64,000 nt of DNA from Cryptomeria japonica (GCF_030272615.1 NC_081410.1:572829241-572893240), one strand, 5' to 3'. Shown: positions 34,761-47,352, counted from the first letter of the stretch. The notes: generated from the letters alone by a model not told the origin. Numbers and translations are program-made.

Positions 34761-35829
34761 TAGGCCTTGGCAGCTAAACTGGAAGTTAAGGATTAATGGA
34801 TCATTGATTTAGGATGTTCACATGATATGACTGGTGATAAAGGTAAATTCTTGAACTTTCAGGAATATAATGGAGGTCTAGTAAGATTTGGAGATGATAA
34901 AGCTTCTTTGATAAAAGGAAAAGGTACTATATCTCTTGATGGTAAGCATAATACTAACAATGTTTACTATGTAGAAGGTTTAAAGCATAATCTTTTGAGT
35001 GTTGGTCAATTAGATGAAAAAGGATTTCAGTTACAATTCAAGAATGGTAAATGCAAAATTATGAACAAAACTGGTTTAGAAATACCAACCGATAATCAAA
35101 CTAGAGGTAACATCTTTCATTTGAATAACAATGAAAAGACATGCTTAATTGCACATATTGATGAAAGTTGGCTTAATTTACTCTGTCGTGTAAATTTTGA
35201 TTGCATGGTAAAAATCAGTACTACTAAAGTAGTTAGAGATTTACCTAAGATTGTTAAACCTCACAATCTGGTATGTAATGAATGTCAAATTGGAAAACAA
35301 GTTAGAGTATCTTTTAAAAGTATTCTAGAAAAATCCAATAATGTTCTTGACTTAATTCACACCGATTTATGTGGTCCAGCTAGAACTAAAAGCTTACAAG
35401 GTGATAGATATTTCATGTTAATCATTGATGACTATTCTAGAATGTGTTGGGTTACTTTTCTCAGAGAAAAATCAGAAGCACTTGGGAAGTTCAAACTATT
35501 CAAAGCAATGGTAGAAAATGAAACCAGTAAGAAAATCAAATTTCTAAGATCAGATCAAAGAGGTGAATTCACATCTAAGGAATTTAATGCATTATGTGAA
35601 GTGAATGGAATCAGAAGACAATTATCAGTACCCCAGACACCACAATAGAATGGAGTTGTAGAAAGGAAAAATAGAACTATCTTGGATGCAGCTAGAAGTA
35701 TGTTATATGAAGCAAATCTACCACATGTATATTAGAGAGAGGCAGTAAGTACAGTGGTCTATACATTCAACAAAGTTCACATCAAAGGTAAAACTAGTAA
35801 AACCCCTCATGAACTATGGTTTGGTATTA
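34761..35829 (+). pseudogene. element A copy 2 protease and integrase, first part
   Basis: The protease motif is damaged (a stop before WIIDL; Ser-to-Leu in the D-S-G triplet). The integrase zinc region has lost WHKRFCH (reads WLNLLCR). Catalytic residues LIHTDLCGP and LRSDQRGEF remain. Stops at about 35,646 and 35,733. Element B splits the gene at 35,835; the rest resumes at 61,449. Confidence 0.86.
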
Positions 35830-35834
35830 CTCCT
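35830..35834 (+). other. target-site duplication of element B, left copy
   Basis: CTCCT directly before the B LTR; the identical CTCCT follows the other LTR at 61,444-61,448. Establishes B as one insertion spanning 25.6 kb including its own passengers. Confidence 0.92.
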
Positions 35835-36633
35835 TGTTAGAAAATGCACATTCCAATGAGAAATTGTCGGTGATTGAAGGTTTTTTCATTGATGGCAACC
35901 TTGCAATCATATGATTCTAGCAAGACAAATATACCGGCACTGACACTGACAAACTCTACACTAGCACACAAGACACTGGTAGTGAAAGCAAGGATAGCAA
36001 CACCTTGGCCGACTTCAATTTTGTTTAAAAGTATTTTGTAATTAATTGTAAAATCATTGTAAGATGACATGGTGAGTTGTAATATGACTCATATATGTAT
36101 AAGATCATTTTGTAATAGTAAAAAAGAAAGAAAAAGGGAGATAGGTGAAATCATGCAGACCTAATATGTGAATTGCTGGTTAAAGGGTTTATGTATGTAG
36201 CAGAACTTAAACCGGTACTGGATCTAGCATAGCAGATGCTAATATGAAGCAGTACAATACATTGGATTAATATGATCCATTTTTGTAAGTCAGTGTGACT
36301 TATTTTGTAATTGAGTAGTGAGCTCTAGGCACTTGGCCTTCCTGCATGTGTAGCTCCTATTGTAAGAGTAATATTCCCTTATTGGCCAGTAAGTGAATAT
36401 TGTGGGTCACAAATCCCATCGTGGTTTTTCCCACACCGGGTTTCCTCATTAAAATAATGTGTTATGGTGTGCTTCTCATGTGGTTGTTGTTATTCTTGTT
36501 TACTACATTATTTTTGGTTTACCGGTACACAGTTTTAATATGTTTTTCATGTTTTAAGTCAAGTAAATGTATACACCAGTTAGATACTGATTCACCACCC
36601 CCCCACCTCTCAGTATCTTTGGGAATCCTAACA
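35835..36633 (+). repeat. element B 5' LTR
   Basis: TGTTAGAAAATGCACATTCC to GGGAATCCTAACA, then ATTGCTATCAGAGC (one-base variant of the Met primer site). Shared U5 block GTGGTTTTTCCC near 36,421 and a C-run near 36,597. Confidence 0.9.
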
Positions 36634-36704
36634 ATTGCTATCAGAGCCCGGTCCTCTATTTTCAAAAGCCTAACAACTTGAGGAAGATCTTGTCACTGGT
36701 AGAG

Positions 36705-37790
36705 ATGGAAAACTTGAGAAAACAATTGGAAACAGGTCTTGCAGACTATGATGCAGAAAAAGTAAAGAATATCAAACTTGAAGATGATCTAAAGGCTGCT
36801 CAGGATTTTATTCAAGAACTTCAAGAAAATTTTACTATTGCAAGGAACAAGAGAAGAGAACTTTGTGAAAAAATGTAGAATGAGGAAAATGAAAAGTAAA
36901 CTCTTAATGATCTAGTAAACAAGCTAAGACAAGAAATCAGTACAACAAAGAATGAGATGCAGGATATGACTATGAGATTTTGTAAAGAAATTGAAGATAG
37001 AAAGAAGAATGAAGAATACTTGGTTAGAAGACTAAATGATGCTAGAAATGAAAACACAAGACTCAGTCATGAAAATGATATGTTGATGACAGATCTAATG
37101 CACACACAAAATGACACAACTGAACTCATGAGATAGAAAATGAACTGACTGCTGCAAATCATCACAAGGAGAAATTCAAGAAAAGTTCAAAAGAGTTGGT
37201 GACATGCTAAAGAATCAAAAACCTAATGGTGATACAAATGGCCTTGGCTTTGAAATTGGTGAAAGCTCTGGTACTGCAAACAATCATGATCATAACAAAC
37301 CGGTAAGACAACCTACTACTTACAAATTTAATGGCAAATGCTTTAACTATAACAAGTATGGTCATAGAGAAAATCAGTGTAGATCTAGAAATTATCATAA
37401 CACTAATACACCCACCGGTCAATGTTCCAAATGCAACAAAGTTGGTCATAATTCAGAAAATTGCAGAATGAATGTGGGATGTTATGTTTATGGAAGATTT
37501 GGGTACTTATCTAATCAATGCAGAATGCATACCGACATAGGATATGGGAAAGCTATTCAGAAAAACAATGTGACTTGTTATGCCTATAACAAGATTGGAC
37601 ATATTGCCAAATATGTCCAAAGGTCCGAGTTTGAAAGGTAAAGAAAAATTTGAAGAGGTAAAGCAAGAATTCTCAAAATAATGGATCAAAAAGTCAAATC
37701 AGAATATTAATGGGAATACTCCTCCACCGGCAAAACAAAGCAACACTCCACCAATAGGAGAATATTCATCTAACTAAAGAAAATTCTTTT
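36705..37790 (+). pseudogene. element B Gag-like protein: coiled coil plus four zinc knuckles
   Basis: MENLRKQLETGLADYDAEKV starts a long Lys/Glu-rich coiled coil (to about 37,170, with stops and a frame change). Then come four CCHC positions: CFNYNKYGHRENQC, CSKCNKVGHNSENC, CYVYGRFGYLSNQC and CYAYNKIGHIAKYV (about 37,345-37,620). Sister B' shows the undamaged pattern CX2CX4HX4C at all but one; three second Cys are Tyr here. I see no recognised copia capsid domain. Likely RNA-packaging protein. Confidence 0.75.
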
Positions 37791-38073
37791 GGGGGTTTAG
37801 CAACAAAATGAAAAACATGCTATTATTCCCTCGATTGATGGTAAGAAGTTGAAATTACTCTATACCGGTAGATGAGTTAAGTTGTGACTTAACTGGCAAG
37901 CATTAAATGTGGTAGTTGGCAAAAATAACATTATAAAGAAAGTGTTTTTGCTCCTTTTTCATTCACCGAGCATTCAAATCATCGAGAGCACAAAAATTCC
38001 CGAGCAAAGGCATTCCAAGCGAAGAAGTAAAGCAATCCATCAATCATTAAGGCAGATTGAGGTATTTATAGCT

Positions 38074-39366
38074 ATTGCATCTTCATCCACTCCTGAATTT
38101 ATTGTAAACCCTACTGTTGTTGAAATTGTTAAGCGACCTCAACCCGTATTTTAACTAGTTCCCAAAATAGCAAAGAAAGATGATAGCATAGGTGCATTTT
38201 CTCAAATCCCTAAAGGAGTAGTATATGTTGAAGACCCTAGGATGTATATACATTGTCTTATTGTTGAATTAGGTGATGATGAGATTAAGAAAATGTTTAA
38301 AACTATGATTTGTGATGAATCCAGAAATGTCAAACGTGAACATAAGATAGTAGAAAACCTAGGTTTCACTGAAATTCTTAGTATCCCAGATTTTCCTAAG
38401 GATATCATAAGGATTGTGTTAAGCAGAGTACATTGTGAATTTTTCTGGTTAGACTCTATTCATAAAATCACAAAAAAAGGAGTAAAAGTTGTAATAGGGT
38501 TACCCTCCACCGGTAACAGACCGGAAAAAACAAAGAAGGTCTCAAATGACATAGTGATAAACCTTACTGGTGCAACATTTGATAAGAGATCTCTAAGGGT
38601 AAACGATGTGAAAGATATAAATGTCAAATTTATCAGTATGATCTTAGGTTATAAGGCTACACATGCAAATAGGTTAAACTCAGTTTCTAGCCTGTGTATC
38701 AAGAGTGCCTATGATATGGTCAATGATAATGCAAGGATAGACGTATGCGAATGGCTTGAAGATGAGTTGATAGACAATTTGGGAAAGATCAAAAGAGATA
38801 AGAAAGGAACATTCAGATTTGGAAACTTACTTGTTTGTCTGATGTTGTACATAACCAAACAAGTACCTGGTATTGGTGCTAGAAATTTTGGTTTTGACAT
38901 ACTGGTAGGAAAACAACTATTAGATCTATTGAACAATATGGGAGAAAATAGGGAGAAAAACTTAAATGAGTATTTTCAAGCATTGAAGGCTCGAATGAAG
39001 ACTAGAGTAAGACTATCACAAGCTATTGTGGATAAGTATCAAAAGGAAATCTATTTTATGATCAAGAAAGATGAAATTTGGATGGAAGTAGTTGTCCCTC
39101 GAACTATCTAGGTAACTAAAATGGGCTATGAAACAGATGACAACATCATAGAAACATATGCAAAAGCCCTCCTTGAAGCTCCAAAGGAACCGGAAGAGAA
39201 AGTTTTTGGAAATGTTGAAACAATAGAAAGTGGAATTCAATCAAGGAAAAGGGTTAAGAAGGCTGAAGCAACCGTAAGAAAAGGAACTTGACAAGCAAAG
39301 GCAATCAAGGAAGATGTTCTGAGACAAACTGGTATAAGTGAAAGTGAGTTGGAAGCACCTCAACCA
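38074..39366 (+). pseudogene. element B ORF2, N-terminal part (unknown function)
   Basis: Starts at the position of the B' initiation codon, here ATT in place of ATG (38,074), so B itself lacks the start. One stop near 38,152, then 290 open codons (38,242-39,111). Conserved with B' in the same frame: IPDFPKDIIRIVL, NLTGATFDKRSLRVN, MILGYKATHANRLNSVSSLC, KKGTFRFGNLLVCLMLYITK. The region looks globular and helical. It is broken at 39,367 by D after EAPQP; the frame resumes at 58,383. No match to pol enzymes by eye. Possible roles (capsid-like, targeting) are speculation. Confidence 0.7.
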
Positions 39367-39502
39367 TGTTGGTAGCACATATAAAATTTCCATTCTGTAT
39401 ATGTCCTTGTTCGATCTAATGTTTGTCGAGTCTGTTGGTCAAGTCATTCGCTTAACCTTTCTCACGTAATCCAGCTATTGCTATTTGTTTAAGTTCCACT
39501 GC

Positions 39503-39683
39503 ATTGAACTTGAACCTTGAACTTGAACCTTTTTGGTTCAAGGTTCAAAGTTCAATGGGCATTGTTTTGAATGTTTTTTTTTTTCCTTCCACGCAATTTT
39601 AAGTCTTCACTAGTCCTTGCTGGTGTTTTACATTCCTTGAACCTTGAACTTGAATCTTTTTGGTTCAAGGTTCAAAGTTCAAG
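39503..39683 (+). repeat. two copies of a TTGAACC hairpin in D
   Basis: CTTGAACTTGAACC-TTTTT-GGTTCAAGGTTCAAAG-type hairpins at about 39,503-39,555 and 39,635-39,683, about 130 bp apart. No coding potential. Confidence 0.7.
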
Positions 39684-39960
39684 ATTTGTGTCATGATTGT
39701 TTCGCAAGGGTCAAAGTTCAATGTTTAGGCTTCTTGGAAAACATGTGATTTGGTGTGAGGTGGCAACATAGGATTTAAGATATGATAAACAGCCGCAAAA
39801 GAGAGGAATATTCTTTCTTCAATGATTTGAAATTTTTTATTTATAGCAAGTATGGTGTGAAGATCCATAGTGTCAGAAGTGAAGTGACTTAGCATTTAAG
39901 GCATGCTCCAGTGCAATCATTTCAGAGTAAGGTCACACGAGAAAAGAGTAATGGAGATAG

Positions 39961-40771
39961 TGTTAGGGTTCCCACAAATACTGAGAGGGGGGTGGTGAAT
40001 TAGTATCTGACCAGTATTCAAATTTTCTTAAGTTAAAACATGCAGAACATAAAGTAGCAGTATACCGGTATGCAAGAATTAATGTAATAAATAGAATCAA
40101 AAACATCCACATGAAAAGAACACCATAACACAAGATGTTTTAACAAGGAAACCCGGTGTGGGAAAAACCTCGATGGGATTTGTGACCCACAATATTCACT
40201 TATTGGCCAATAAGAGAATATTACTTACAATTGGAGCCTGCACATGCAGGAAGGCCAATCACCTAGATCTCACTACTTAATGAGAAGTCACACTGACTTA
40301 CAATGAGGATTGTACTAATCCAATGATCTGTACTGCTTTACAATAGCATCTCCAATGCTAGATTTAGTACCGGTTCTAACTCTATTCTTTACATATACCC
40401 TTGACCTATAATTCGCACATTAGGTTTGCCTAATAATTTTCTTTTTGTTCACTTCCTTACACTCACAAATGTCTACAATGATCTCTTTTATATACAAGAG
40501 TCATTTTACAATTTGCCAAGTCAGCTTACAATAATAATCAAAATATTACATATCAAAAATCCTGTCGACCTCTATGTCAGTATACATCTTTTCTTCTATG
40601 TCGGTGCCGATGCTAGTGTAGAGTGATCTTGTTGATGTTGATGCACTGTCTTACTTGAATAATGCTTTGCCGGTATGATGTCTTGTCAGTGCCATAGGAT
40701 TGCAAGGTTGCCATCAATGACAAAACCTTCAATCACACACAATGTCTCATTGGAGTGTCCATATGCCAACA
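39961..40771 (-). repeat. element B' 3' LTR
   Basis: In plus orientation TGTTAGGGTTCCCACAAATA to ATATGCCAACA; directly right of it the PPT in reverse (ATCTCCGCCTTT). Confidence 0.9.
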
Positions 40772-40798
40772 ATCTCCGCCTTTGGCATTGATGGCAAC
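40707..40798 (-). promoter_or_regulatory. PPT-flanking stem-loop of B'
   Basis: GTTGCCATCAATG (40,707-40,719, inside the LTR) pairs perfectly over 13 bp with CATTGATGGCAAC (40,786-40,798, upstream of the PPT on the minus strand). Confidence 0.7.
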
Positions 40799-41010
40799 AC
40801 TCATGAGAAATTTCAAAAAAGTGTCCAAAATGTGTAGACCAAAAATTTTACCAAAAATATGAAGGGCTCCCCCTGAGCATATGATTCCTATTTTTGAACT
40901 TTCTCATTCCTACTACTCCCCCTTTGGCATCAATGATAAAGGTTTTCAAGATGTTAGTAGAGTTTGTAGTTATACTGGTCCATATCCTCAACCTTGTAGT
41001 TGGGTAGTTA

Positions 41011-44000
41011 TTATCTAAAAAAGTCACCCAAAATTAAGTTTATACTATCCATAAACTTTTTGCTATCTTTTATTGTTGTTTTAGTCCTCTTCACAGTACT
41101 GGTGAGATGCTGCAATTGTTCTGCCGGTGTTTTACTTCTAGGTGTTAATGCCTTTGAGATTTCCTTCCGCAGAGATGCTAGATAGTCCAATCTTGGACTC
41201 AGTTTAGATCTCAAGTGTTTTGCCTTGTTTATTATTATCTCTTTCTCTCTTTCCTGTTTAAGTAATTCTTCCTCAAAATTTGCTAACTTATCTTCAAAAA
41301 TAGATAGTGAATCCAGAGACTTGACAAAATTGTCTACAAGCTTGTTTATCTCTTCCTGTGTCTTGCTTATTTTCTTGTCAATATCTACAGTCAGGAAGTT
41401 TATTTTGCATGTGTCTTTATACAGGTTTTTATACTCTTTTAACAAACTACACAGTTTTGGTAGAAGTGTGTCAAATTCTTTATTACACTTCTTTATTTCC
41501 TCCTCAAAGAATTTCTATTTCTCTTTTTCTATAATGTCCTTTACATATTCTTCCTTTATTTTCTCAATATTTCCAAAAATGTATTTACATAATGTATCCA
41601 ACTATCCTAAAGAATCTTTATTATCTATATTACAATCAGGAGCAATTATCTTCAAAATTGGTATTGAATCATCTATTGCTTTGTAATCTTGTGAACTATA
41701 GTCGGTTATTTTCTTGATGGATTCAAGTAATACCTCAGTCACATTTGTTGACTTTGATGATGACCCAACAAACTGAGTATTGATGGAAGTGACCATGCTT
41801 GTATTGACCTCTGGCAGGTCAGTTTGTGTCTACATTTCCATTAGCACTAGTTTTCCTACTTCATTGCTTATCGGTGGCATCTATTCCAGAGCCTTTATTT
41901 CTATCGGTTTCTTTGTTTGTGCCTCAGATTCCATCTTTTTCCCTGTATCCTCTACTGGTTGATTTGTATCTCCTATTACCAAAGGCTCTTTAGCCATATC
42001 TGATTTTTCACTTGTGTCTTTATCAACTATTATGTTGATCTTTTGTGTATCAACATTTACAGTGTATAGGACTTCAGGATTTGTATTGCTATCCTTTGCA
42101 TCCATGCTTTCAGCTATCGGTTGGTTTTCAGGGATTGTAATTTTTATAGGTGGAGGTATGTTATCTTTAACCTTTATGCTTGGAGGTCCACCAATTTTGT
42201 CTTTCCCTTTGTCCTTATCCTTTTGATATACCTTAATAGGCTTGGGATTCTTATATTCTTCTTTTTTCTCTTTTTCAACCAAAAATATGTCCCAACCATC
42301 TTTTGTTTCCTCTGAAACTTCTGTAACTCTACCTGCCATCAGTGAAATTTGCCGGTGTGTAGTGGAAAAAACTGTCCGGTTAGCCTGAGCTATCAGATCA
42401 TCAATTTCTTTTGGGGAGTTTACAAGATATATAGAAAGTAGTTTTTCTATTTTTATTTTCTTGTCTAGTTCAATTACTCCTTGCCTTCTAGCCTCAAGTC
42501 TTTTGTATAAGTCATCAGGAATTTCATTTATGACTTCCATCAGAAACTTTTTGAACATGTACATGTGTAATATTACACTTTCCTCAACTTGCCCTTTCTC
42601 ATCAGCTGATAGGGTGTCATAAATTTTCCCTATGTTCTTCAGTTTTCCTTCCTCTGTGATCTCATCTAGCAAAATGTCTAGAGGTGCCAATTCATTTTTT
42701 GCCTTTTTCTTTTTCTTAGGAGTAAGCTTCTTTTTAGGTGTGACCTTTTTGACCGGAGATCTCACAACTTGTTTCTTTTGCCTTGTCCTTCTAGGTGAAG
42801 GAGTGGTTGTCGGTGAGGGATCTCTTTTCCTAACAACTCTTTTAAAGGTTGTTGGCATGTCTCCTTTCGAAGAAGTACCTACCAGTGATAGATGAGCTTC
42901 AGGTTGTGGGGCTGCTAACTCATCTTCAGTTATGCTAGTTTTCTTTAGTACATCTTCCTTAATGGCTTTTGCTTGTCTAGATCCTTTTCTCACAAATGCC
43001 TCTACCTTCTTCACTCTTTTCTTGGATTATATTTGTTTTTCTATTGTTTTAGCACTACCAAATGCTTCCTCCTTAGGTTCATTGGGGGCTTCCAAAAGTG
43101 CTTTGGCATAAGTTTCAACTATGTGGTCATTTGTCTCATAGCCCATTTCTATTACCTATATTATCCTTGGGATGACTGCTTCCATCCATATTTCATCCCT
43201 TTTGATAACAAAGCATATATCATCTTTGTATTTATCTACAATTTCCTAAGATAACCTTGTCCTTTTCTTCATTTTTGTCTTTAGTGCTTGGAAAAAGTCA
43301 TGAATGTTCTTTTCCTTATTCTCACCCATGGTTTTGAATAGTTCTGTCAGTTGCTTTCCTACCGGTATGTCATATCCAAGTTCTTTATATCCTATACCAG
43401 GAACTTGTTTTGTTATATGAAGCATTAGACACACTAATAGATTTCCAAATCTGAAGGTTCCTTTCTTATCCTTCTTTATCTTTTCAAGGTTGTCTATTAG
43501 TTCATCCTTTAACCATTCATAGATGTCAATTTTTGCATTGTCTATTATCATGTCATAAGCACTCTTAATGCATAAACTTGAAACTGAGTTAAGTTTATTG
43601 GCATGAGTGGCTTTGTAACCTAATATCATGCTTATGAATCTTACATTTGTACCCTTTACACCATTAACCCTTAAAGATCTTTTATCAAATGTTGCACCTG
43701 TTAGGTCTATGACTAAATCATTTGAAACTTTCTTGTTTTTGTCTAGTCTTTTACCGGTGGTCGGTAACCCAGTGATAGCCTTTACTACTTGCTTGCTGAT
43801 CTTATGAATTGCATCCAACTAGAAAAATTCTCTATGAACTCTTCTTAACACTATCCTAATCACATCCTTAGGAAATTCAGGAATGCTAAGGATTTTTGTG
43901 AATCTTAGGGTTTCAATGACTTTGTGTTTAGCTTTGACATTGCCGGTATCATCACATATCTCAGTTTAATACATGGTTTTGATTTCCTCATCTCCTAACT

Positions 44001-44192
44001 CTTCAATATTGCAGTGAATATACATTCTAGGGTCTTCAATATATACAACACCTTTAGGGATTTGAGAAAATGCACCTAAAGTATCATCCTTCTTTGCTAT
44101 TTTGGGGACCAACTGACATATGGGCCTAGGTCTTTTAATTACTTCCACAATAGCAGGTTCACTATGTATTCAATTGCAGAGGTGGATGCCAT
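41011..44192 (-). pseudogene. element B' ORF2, ~1,050 residues, unknown function
   Basis: ATG at 44,192 (MASTSAIEYIVN). N-terminal globular part as in B; then a Lys-rich, NLS-like region (TPKKKLTPKKKKK near 42,700), a helical block (LYKRLEARRQGVIELDKKIK, about 42,480), a Thr/Pro/acidic linker (41,790-42,220), and a C-terminal coiled coil (41,011-41,600) with LRSKLSPRLDYLASLRKEI. Only a handful of stops and frame changes over 3.2 kb. The longest open stretch is 377 codons (41,881-43,014). Follows gag in the same orientation, where pol would be expected. No D-S/T-G, DDE or YVDD motif. Confidence 0.72.
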
Positions 44193-44519
44193 GATAAAAT
44201 ACCTTTTTCTATCTTGGATGGATGATTGCTTGGAGTGTGCTTGCTTCTTGCTTGAAATGCCTTAGCTCGGAAATCTTTGCGCTCTCTGAAAGTTTGAAAT
44301 CATGGTGAAATGAAATGGATCCAAAACCTTATTTTAAAAAGTCTTTTTTGCTATCTACCACATTAATTGCATGTTGGTTAAGTATTCACTTAACTTTATT
44401 TGCCGGTAATAAGTGATTTTCAACTTCTTTTCTCTAATCGAGGGAATAATAGCACATGTGTCATTAGATTGCCAAACCCTCAAGACAATTTTCTTCAATT
44501 AGATGAAGAGCTTCCTGCC

Positions 44520-45651
44520 GGTGGAGCATTGCTCTATCTTGTCAGTGAGGCATCACTCTGTCCTAATGGTGGAGCATTTGTTGGTTCTATCGGTGGAGGA
44601 GTATTCCCAATACTTAGATCAACTTTTCTAATCCATTTTTTTGAGAATTCTTGCTTAACCTCTTCAACTTTTTCTTTACCTTTCAAGCTAGCACTTTTGT
44701 TGTCTACCGATGTGCTTTTACTTCTACAAAATTTAGCAATATGCCCAATCTTGTTACATGCATAACAAGTTACATTATTTTTCTAAATAGCTTTCCCATA
44801 ACCTATGCCAGTTTGTGTTCTACATTGATTAGATAGATGTCCAAATCTTCCACAAACATAACTTCTCACATTCATTCTACAGTTTTTAGAGTTATGACCA
44901 ACTTTGTTGCATTTGGAGCATTGATCGATGGGTGGATTGATATTCTGATAATTCCTAGATCTACATTCATTTTCCCTATGACCATATTTATTACAATTAA
45001 AGCATTTTCCATTGAATTTATAAGTATTAGGTGGTCTTACCAGTTTGCTGTGATCCTGAGTATTTGCAATACCAGAGCTTTCTCCAACTTCAAATCCAAT
45101 TCCAGAAGTGTCACCTTTGGGTTTTTTATTCTTCAATAAGATACCAAGTTCTTCTGAGCTTTTCTTGAATTTTTCTTTATGTTGATTTGCAGTTTCCAAT
45201 TCCCTTTCCAAGATTTCTTTTTGTCTCATTAGTTCATTTGAGTCATTCTGAGTATGCATCAGATCTATCTTCAACATTTTATTTTCATAGCTAAGTCTTG
45301 TGTTCTCATTTGCTGCATCACTTAGTCTTTTGGTCAATTCTTCTTCATTCTTCTTTCTGTCCTCAATCTCTTTGCAAATCTCATAGTCATATCCTGCATT
45401 TCATTTTTTGTTGTCATGATCTCTTGTTTCAACTTGCTTATCATATCATTAAGTGATTCCTTTTCATCATTCTCATTTTGCAATTTTTCACAAAGTTCTC
45501 TTCTCTTATTTCTTGTAACAGTAAGATTTTCTTGAAGTGCCTGAATGATATCTTGAGCTACTCTTAAATCATCTTCTAATTTGATATTTTTCAACTTCTC
45601 TGCATCATAGTCAGTAAGAGCTCCTTCAAGTTGCTTCATCAAATTTTCCAT
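44520..45651 (-). pseudogene. element B' Gag-like protein: coiled coil plus four zinc knuckles
   Basis: MENLMKQLEGALTDYDAEKL at 45,651; coiled coil to about 45,140 with one frame change near 45,340; then CFNCNKYGHRENEC, CSKCNKVGHNSKNC, SYVCGRFGHLSNQC and CYACNKIGHIAKFC (about 44,730-45,010). Three of four knuckles are intact; the third has Ser for its first Cys. Autonomous copia Gags normally have one knuckle. Confidence 0.8.
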
Positions 45652-45722
45652 CTTTACCGGTGTCAAGATCTTCCTCAAGCAGTTAGGCTTTTGAAAATAG
45701 AGGACCATGCTCTGATACCAAT

Positions 45723-45839
45723 TGTTAGGGTTCCCATAGATACTGAGAGGGGGGGTGAATCAATATCTGACTAGTATTCAAATTTTCTTAAGTTAAAACA
45801 TACAGAACATAAAGTAGCAGTATATCGGTATGCAAGAAT
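45723..45839 (-). repeat. element B' 5' LTR, first part
   Basis: Reverse of the LTR end (TGTTAGGGTTCCCATAGATA), with the reverse primer site TCTGATACCAAT at 45,711-45,722. Cut after AGAAT (45,835-45,839) by element E; continues at 53,537. Confidence 0.88.
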
Positions 45840-47352
45840 TGTTGGCAATATTACAAGGATATTGAGAAGGTTGTTGATGATTATGGACATAACTGATTAA
45901 AGATGTTTTACTATCTTGATATTATTATTTTGTCACTGATTTCAAGAAATTGATTTTCTAATTTAGTATGATGTTGCCATATCTTAAGAAATATGATATG
46001 AAGATTATAAAGAAGTCGGTAAAGACACAGGAAAGAATATGATGAATAAAGGGATAAGTTATTCAATGGGCAACTCTACTGAGTCAAACAATGATGAGAT
46101 CTTGATGTTTTAGATTGTTCTAACATCATTAATATGTTGTAAAATGTAAAGGTTAATACTATACTATGTTATCAAGCAAAGAACCTAGTCAATAAACCCT
46201 AAGGAACCTAGTCGGTAAACCCTAAGGAACCTAGTTGGTAAACCCTAAGGTTATCGCAGTCAATTAATGAAGACAAAATGTCTACCGAGTAAAGTTTAGT
46301 ATTCACCAAGTTGAAACTGAGCTATAACAGAATGCATTAAATGTTTACATGTGATAATTAATGAAAGATGCTGATGAGCTAGAGTAGATCAATGATTGGC
46401 AAGCCGTAGAAAAAGTTTGTTAACAAATCTAAGGCAATGGAAAGTTGGCAAGAAGATCTATAGCTCAGATTGAACCGCATTACCCTAACACAAGTTCCAA
46501 GATGAATGTGCAAGTTCCAAGGTGAGGTAAAACACTTTCAGATCGAAAGATACAATGAACCTGGACAAGATTGAAGATCTGACAGCTATGATTGATCATG
46601 GGAAATGTGATCAAGGAGATTAAGCGGTTAGAAGATTGTTTATAAATAAGGAACTATTGATAAACAATGTATGCGGGCAAGTGTATGCATAGGGATACTA
46701 AGTTATTACTGAGCATAGAAGCTTGAAGACCTGTTAAAATAATAGAGTATTGATGCCCAACAGTTAGACAAGATTAGTTCTATGTCTAGAATGTATTGAA
46801 CAAATAGAAATCTGCTTTAGCATTTTAGATGTGAAGTTGCAGATAGATTTTCATTACTATTATTTTGTGAAAGTGACAGGAAATCTCTTAACCAAGTGGA
46901 CTTAACAGTCTTATATGTAAATCCTCTAACAAGGTGGCATTCTGATTGAGTGTTTGAAATCCTTTGACAAGGTCACTTTTAACAAAGTGAAGATCCTAAC
47001 AGATCTGAGGGAAATCCCTTAACCAGGTCACATCTAGCAATGTGTTTTGTAATCTTTAACAGGATTGGCTTTTAACCGAGCATACTCTATAAGAGTATAT
47101 TTCTTAGTGGGTCCAAAATCCCATAGTGGTTTTTCCCTATTTAGGTTTCCATATTAAATCTGGTGTTATGAGTTTTATATTGTTCATATGCTTCTGAGTT
47201 TGCATGTTTGACAGTTTTTGATTATATGACTGATATATGTTACCGAGGTTGAATTTGATGTTTTTATGGATGAATAAGTTTGTATGATTCACCCCCCCCT
47301 CTCATCTTGTTGGCTATTGGATCTGTACTTATATTAAGTATCATAACTATCA
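45840..47352 (+). repeat. element E 5' LTR
   Basis: TGTTGGCAATATTACAAGG to CATAACTATCA; PBS TATGGTATCAGAGC follows. Contains three tandem 23-bp units with AAACCCTAA (46,194, 46,217, 46,240), where the 3' LTR has one (52,421). Shared block GTGGTTTTTCCC near 47,117. Confidence 0.92.

Noticed and set aside
39367-39960. 5' LTR of insertion D
   Set aside because: Its sequence is not repeated before 58,380; only the 8-bp inverted termini match.
41011-44192. B' ORF2 as a divergent pol polyprotein
   Set aside because: No D-S/T-G, HHCC, DDE, YVDD or RNase H residues can be seen in B or B'.
46194-46248. Interstitial telomere array
   Set aside because: AAACCCTAA occurs inside a 23-bp unit with other sequence, not as tandem 7-mers.
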